Assembly (NCBI GenBank): GCA_041736675.1
Contig: JBGSTD010000009.1
Coordinates: 178,321 to 242,320, forward strand
Length of the DNA stretch: 64,000 bases
Direction of reading: 5' to 3'
Origin: Salaquimonas sp041736675
GTDB taxonomy: Bacteria; Pseudomonadota; Alphaproteobacteria; Rhizobiales; Rhizobiaceae
Shown here: one piece after another, positions 60,946-64,000 of the stretch
Layout: each line of letters opens with the position of its first letter
Position numbering within the stretch: the first letter of the stretch is position 1
Position numbers and translations under genes: made by a program
The notes under the pieces: model-generated
The model's database searches: none
Seen by the model: only the letters and a program-made list of their open reading frames with translations
Told to the model about the DNA's origin: nothing

Positions 60946-62301
60946 CTAAACCAGCATTCCCATCGGGTTTTCTATATAGCGCTTGAAGGCTCCAATCAGC
61001 TCAGCACCCAATGCGCCATCAACGGCACGGTGATCGGTTGAAAGAGTCACCGTCATCACATTGGCAACCGCCAGTGCGCCATTCTTGACAACCGGGCGCA
61101 GCTCTCCTGCACCAATCGCAAGGATTGTCGCATGCGGCGGGTTCACGACAGCTGCAAAATTCGATACGCCCATCATGCCCATGTTGGAAACAGCGGTTGT
61201 GCCACCCTGATATTCCTCAGGCTTTAACTTGCGTTCCTTGGCGCGCTTGCCGTAATCCTTCATCTCGTTCGAAATCGCAGACAGCGTTTTTGTTTCCGCC
61301 TTGCGGACAATCGGCGTAATCAGGCCGCCCGGAATGGAAACCGCAACTCCCACATCGGCATGTTTATGCTTGACCATATTCTCGTCGGTCCAGGAAACAT
61401 TGGCGTCAGGCACGTCGCGCAGGGCAAGCGCCAACGCCTTGATGATCATGTCATTGACGGAAATCTTGTAGGCCGGCTTGCCATCGCTTTCAGGAGCAGC
61501 AGCATTGATTTCGCCGCGCAGCTTCAAAAGGGCATCGAGTTCACAGTCCACCGACACATAAAAATGCGGAATGGTTTGTTTCGACTCTTGCAGGCGCTTG
61601 GCAATTGTCTTGCGCATGCCGTCATGTTTGACGAGTTCGTAGGAGCCTTCCTCAAACAGTTTCAAGACCGCATCAGATGACATGCCTTTTGCCATCCCGG
61701 CAGAAGCGGGAGCGCTGGCGCTGCTTTCAGCAGAGGAACCCGCACCGACAGGCTTGGCCGAACCGCCGGAAATCGCCGCTTCGACATCGTTTTTGATGAT
61801 ACGTCCGTGTGGGCCACTGCCTTTGATAGAGGCGATATCGACGCCACCCTCTTTTGCGATACGCCGTGCCAGTGGAGAAGCAAAAACGCGCTCGCCGCTT
61901 GCACCATTGCCAACGCGGTCACCATCTCCTGATGATTTTGCAGGGGCCGGAGCACTCGCCGGTTTTGGATCCGCAGCACTCGCATTCGGTTTTGTTTCAG
62001 CGTCAGCCTTTGCCGGAGCCGACGACGCGCCGCCTTTTGCTGCCTCGCCAACGTCTTCACCCTCTTCGGCAAGGATCGCAATAACCGCGTTTACTTTCAC
62101 GCCTTCAGTTCCCCCAGGAACGACGATTTTCGCGATCACGCCTTCATCCACCGCTTCGACTTCCATGGTCGCCTTGTCGGTTTCAATTTCAGCAATGATA
62201 TCGCCGGACGAAACTTTGTCGCCTTCCTTTACCAGCCATTTGGCAAGATTGCCCTCTTCCATGGTCGGCGACAATGCTGGCATCGTGATATTGATCGGCA
62301 T
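60946..62301 (-). CDS. pdhC: Pyruvate dehydrogenase complex E2 (dihydrolipoamide acetyltransferase)
   Basis: A 451-residue core subunit. The lipoyl domain (1-80) has the modified Lys in EIETDKATMEVEA; a long Ala/Pro-rich hinge follows; the E1/E3-binding domain is ASPLARRIAKEGGVDIASIKG; the catalytic domain ends with STDHRAVDGALGAELI, which holds the active His and Asp. It transfers acetyl groups to CoA. It follows a short gene and pdhB. Confidence 0.97.
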   Translation of the reverse strand: MPINITMPALSPTMEEGNLAKWLVKEGDKVSSGDIIAEIETDKATMEVEAVDEGVIAKIVVPGGTEGVKVNAVIAILAEEGEDVGEAAKGGASSAPAKADAETKPNASAADPKPASAPAPAKSSGDGDRVGNGASGERVFASPLARRIAKEGGVDIASIKGSGPHGRIIKNDVEAAISGGSAKPVGAGSSAESSASAPASAGMAKGMSSDAVLKLFEEGSYELVKHDGMRKTIAKRLQESKQTIPHFYVSVDCELDALLKLRGEINAAAPESDGKPAYKISVNDMIIKALALALRDVPDANVSWTDENMVKHKHADVGVAVSIPGGLITPIVRKAETKTLSAISNEMKDYGKRAKERKLKPEEYQGGTTAVSNMGMMGVSNFAAVVNPPHATILAIGAGELRPVVKNGALAVANVMTVTLSTDHRAVDGALGAELIGAFKRYIENPMGMLV

Positions 62302-62322
62302 GTGAGGAACTCCCCTGAATCC

Positions 62323-62634
62323 TTAACGAAACTCTCGCTTCGAAGGCTTTTCTTTCTTCGGTTCATCATTCTGGCCGAAACGGCCATCATTCAGAAGCCT
62401 GTCCTTTGTAATCAAAACCCTGCCATCATCAGCCGGGATAATTTCTGCAAGCCGGGTCAGTCGCTTCTGCTCATCCACAGCTTTCAATATTGCATCCTCG
62501 GGAGCAAGTTCCCGGTTATACAAAGCTTCCAGCGCATCACGTGTGACCGCCAGAACAATCTTTCGCCCATCCATCAAAACCGCATCGGACAATCGGTCAT
62601 AGCGTACCGTCTTGATGTCGAGGCGTTGCAGCAT
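62323..62634 (-). CDS. Small protein of unknown function between pdhB and pdhC
   Basis: A 103-residue soluble protein: RYDRLSDAVLMDGRKIVLAV, then a helical part (DALEALYNRELAPEDAILKA) and a Lys/Glu-rich tail. The ATG shares a base with the pdhB stop (TGATG), so it is translated with pdhB. A small gene here is also known in other rhizobia, perhaps of the DUF5076 group, but this was not verified. Confidence 0.75.
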   Translation of the reverse strand: MLQRLDIKTVRYDRLSDAVLMDGRKIVLAVTRDALEALYNRELAPEDAILKAVDEQKRLTRLAEIIPADDGRVLITKDRLLNDGRFGQNDEPKKEKPSKREFR

Positions 62635-64000
62635 CAGCGGTACGTCACCGCTTTTACAGCCTCAATCACTTCGCCGACATTCGGCAATGCCAGTTTCTCG
62701 AGGTTTGATGCATACGGCATCGGAACATCCTTGCCTGTTATGGTTATGACAGGAGCATCCAGATAATCAAATGCCCGCTGCACAATCTGCGCAGCAATAT
62801 GGTCACCAACTGACGATTGCGGGAAACCTTCTTCGACAGTTACCAGACGTCCGGTCTTTTTCACCGAAGCGATGACCGTATCCATGTCGAGAGGGCGCAA
62901 GGTGCGAAGGTCGATGATCTCGCAATCAATGCCCTCTTTCGCCAATTCGTCCGCCGCCTTGATCGCATAGGTCATGCCAATACTGAAAGAAACGATCGTG
63001 CAATCCTTGCCGGTCTTGTGAATACGCGCCTTGCCGATAGGAAGAACGAAATCCTCCATATCAGGAACGTCGAACGACTGGCCATAGAGGATCTCGTTCT
63101 CGAGAAACACAACAGGGTTCGGATCGCGGATTGCAGCTTTCATCAGGCCTTTGTAGTCTGCCGCGGTGTAGGGCATCACCACTTTCAAACCCGGAATGTG
63201 ACCATACCAGGCAGCATAACATTGCGAATGTTGAGCTCCAACACGAGCCGCAGCGCCGTTCGGACCGCGAAACACCATTGGCGCGCCCATTTGGCCACCC
63301 GACATATACAAAGTTTTGGCAGCAGAGTTGATAATCTGGTCAATGGCCTGCATGGCAAAGTTGAACGTCATGAATTCAACAATTGGTTTCAATCCTGTCA
63401 TGGCAGCACCAACACCAATGCCGGCAAATCCGTGCTCGGTAATGGGTGTGTCTATCACGCGGCGTGGACCGAACTCTTCCAGAAGTCCCTGAGTGATTTT
63501 ATAGGCACCCTGATATTCGGCGACCTCCTCACCCATGATGAACACATTCTTGTCACGGCGCATTTCCTCGGCCATGGCAGAATTGAGTGCTTCACGAACG
63601 GTCATCGAAACCATTTTCGTGCCTTCAGGGATGTCGGGATCAGAAGCAACTTCAACCGCAATCGGCTGGGCGGCAGATTTGACCGGTGCTGCCGGTTCCG
63701 GTGTGGTTTCTTCCTTGGCTTTCGCAGGTTCGGAAGAGCCGCCGCCATTTGCTGCGGCGCTGACATCTTCGCCTTCCTCGGCAAGAATGGCGATCAATTC
63801 GTTGACCTTGACGCCTTCAGTGCCAGCGGCAACAACGATTTTGGCAATAATGCCTTCATCGACAGCTTCAACTTCCATAGTCGCCTTATCGGTTTCTATT
63901 TCGGCGATGACATCACCCGATGAAACCTTGTCACCCTCCTTGACCAGCCATTTGGATAGGTTGCCCTCTTCCATGGTAGGAGATAGTGCTGGCATGAGAA
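62634..64000 (-). CDS. pdhB: Pyruvate dehydrogenase E1 beta subunit with lipoyl domain (start outside the window)
   Basis: Over 455 residues of E1 beta. An N-terminal lipoyl domain has EIETDKATMEVEA, then an Ala/Pro/Glu hinge, then the transketolase-like domain (SMTVREALNSAMAEEMRRDK, DTPITEHGFAGIGVGAAM, VTVEEGFPQSSVGDHIA). The ATG at 63995 is preceded by in-frame ATT-CTC, which fits an MPxxILMPALS start, so the true start lies a few codons beyond the edge. The extra lipoyl domain on E1 beta is typical of rhizobia. Confidence 0.95.
   Translation of the reverse strand, partial: LMPALSPTMEEGNLSKWLVKEGDKVSSGDVIAEIETDKATMEVEAVDEGIIAKIVVAAGTEGVKVNELIAILAEEGEDVSAAANGGGSSEPAKAKEETTPEPAAPVKSAAQPIAVEVASDPDIPEGTKMVSMTVREALNSAMAEEMRRDKNVFIMGEEVAEYQGAYKITQGLLEEFGPRRVIDTPITEHGFAGIGVGAAMTGLKPIVEFMTFNFAMQAIDQIINSAAKTLYMSGGQMGAPMVFRGPNGAAARVGAQHSQCYAAWYGHIPGLKVVMPYTAADYKGLMKAAIRDPNPVVFLENEILYGQSFDVPDMEDFVLPIGKARIHKTGKDCTIVSFSIGMTYAIKAADELAKEGIDCEIIDLRTLRPLDMDTVIASVKKTGRLVTVEEGFPQSSVGDHIAAQIVQRAFDYLDAPVITITGKDVPMPYASNLEKLALPNVGEVIEAVKAVTYR

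Noticed and set aside
1..64000. Mobile elements, prophage, CRISPR arrays, toxin-antitoxin pairs
   Set aside because: No transposase, integrase, long direct repeats or spacer arrays were seen. The RatA-like gene was not taken as a toxin because it has no antitoxin partner and its family mainly binds quinone.

Overview
The window is chromosomal DNA of an alphaproteobacterium, most likely of the Hyphomicrobiales (rhizobia and relatives). Pointers are the fused ispDF, the order dusB-ntrB-ntrC-ntrY-ntrX-trkA-trkH-hfq-hflX, a pyruvate dehydrogenase E1 beta subunit carrying its own lipoyl domain, trmFO, a DUF1127 protein, and a GAAC-N7-GAAC LexA box between uvrA and ssb. No transposase, integrase, phage gene, CRISPR array, rRNA or tRNA was seen. 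Coding is dense, with many 1- and 4-base start/stop overlaps.

Layout. 1-4.7 kb: C-terminus of a squalene/phytoene-synthase-like protein, a membrane-anchored unknown, a sterol-desaturase-family hydroxylase, a universal stress protein, then (minus) a dienoyl-CoA-isomerase-like crotonase and trmFO. 4.7-5.1 kb (minus): a 46-residue DUF1127 gene followed by hairpins whose loops expose CCUCC-type anti-Shine-Dalgarno motifs, which looks like a DUF1127/cuckoo sRNA locus. 5.3-9.8 kb: ABC-2 exporter, DUF2157/GDYXXLXY membrane pair, alpha/beta hydrolase. 9.8-13.7 kb: uvrA and ssb, divergent. 13.9-21.9 kb: an accessory stretch with a VOC protein, Fe-alcohol dehydrogenase, KefF/KefC-type potassium efflux, secreted or membrane unknowns, MarC and a PP2C-like phosphatase. 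22-33.5 kb: gyrA, rlpA, dacA, tmk, holB, metG, tatD, an MBL hydrolase and mgsA, the last six tightly packed. 33.5-37.6 kb: L,D-transpeptidase, DUF302, GFA protein, mazG, lipoprotein. 37.6-50 kb (minus): the nitrogen two-component systems, potassium uptake, hfq and hflX. 50-54 kb: ispDF, a CinA C-terminal-type amidase and a membrane-fused spermidine-synthase-like protein. 54.4-64 kb (mostly minus): pyruvate dehydrogenase E1 beta, E2 and E3 with lipA, a RatA/COQ10-like protein, two GlsB/YeaQ-type membrane proteins and small genes.

How the genes work together: pdhB, pdhC and lpdA need the lipoyl cofactor that lipA makes; rlpA, dacA and the L,D-transpeptidase act on the cell wall; KefF/KefC (efflux) and TrkA/TrkH (uptake) set potassium; NtrBC and NtrYX sense nitrogen and redox state; and mgsA, the VOC protein, the alcohol dehydrogenase and KefFC together suggest handling of methylglyoxal or other reactive aldehydes. 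The most unusual item is the DUF1127/anti-SD small-RNA locus at about 4768-5043. All calls come from reading sequence and motifs; no database search was run.
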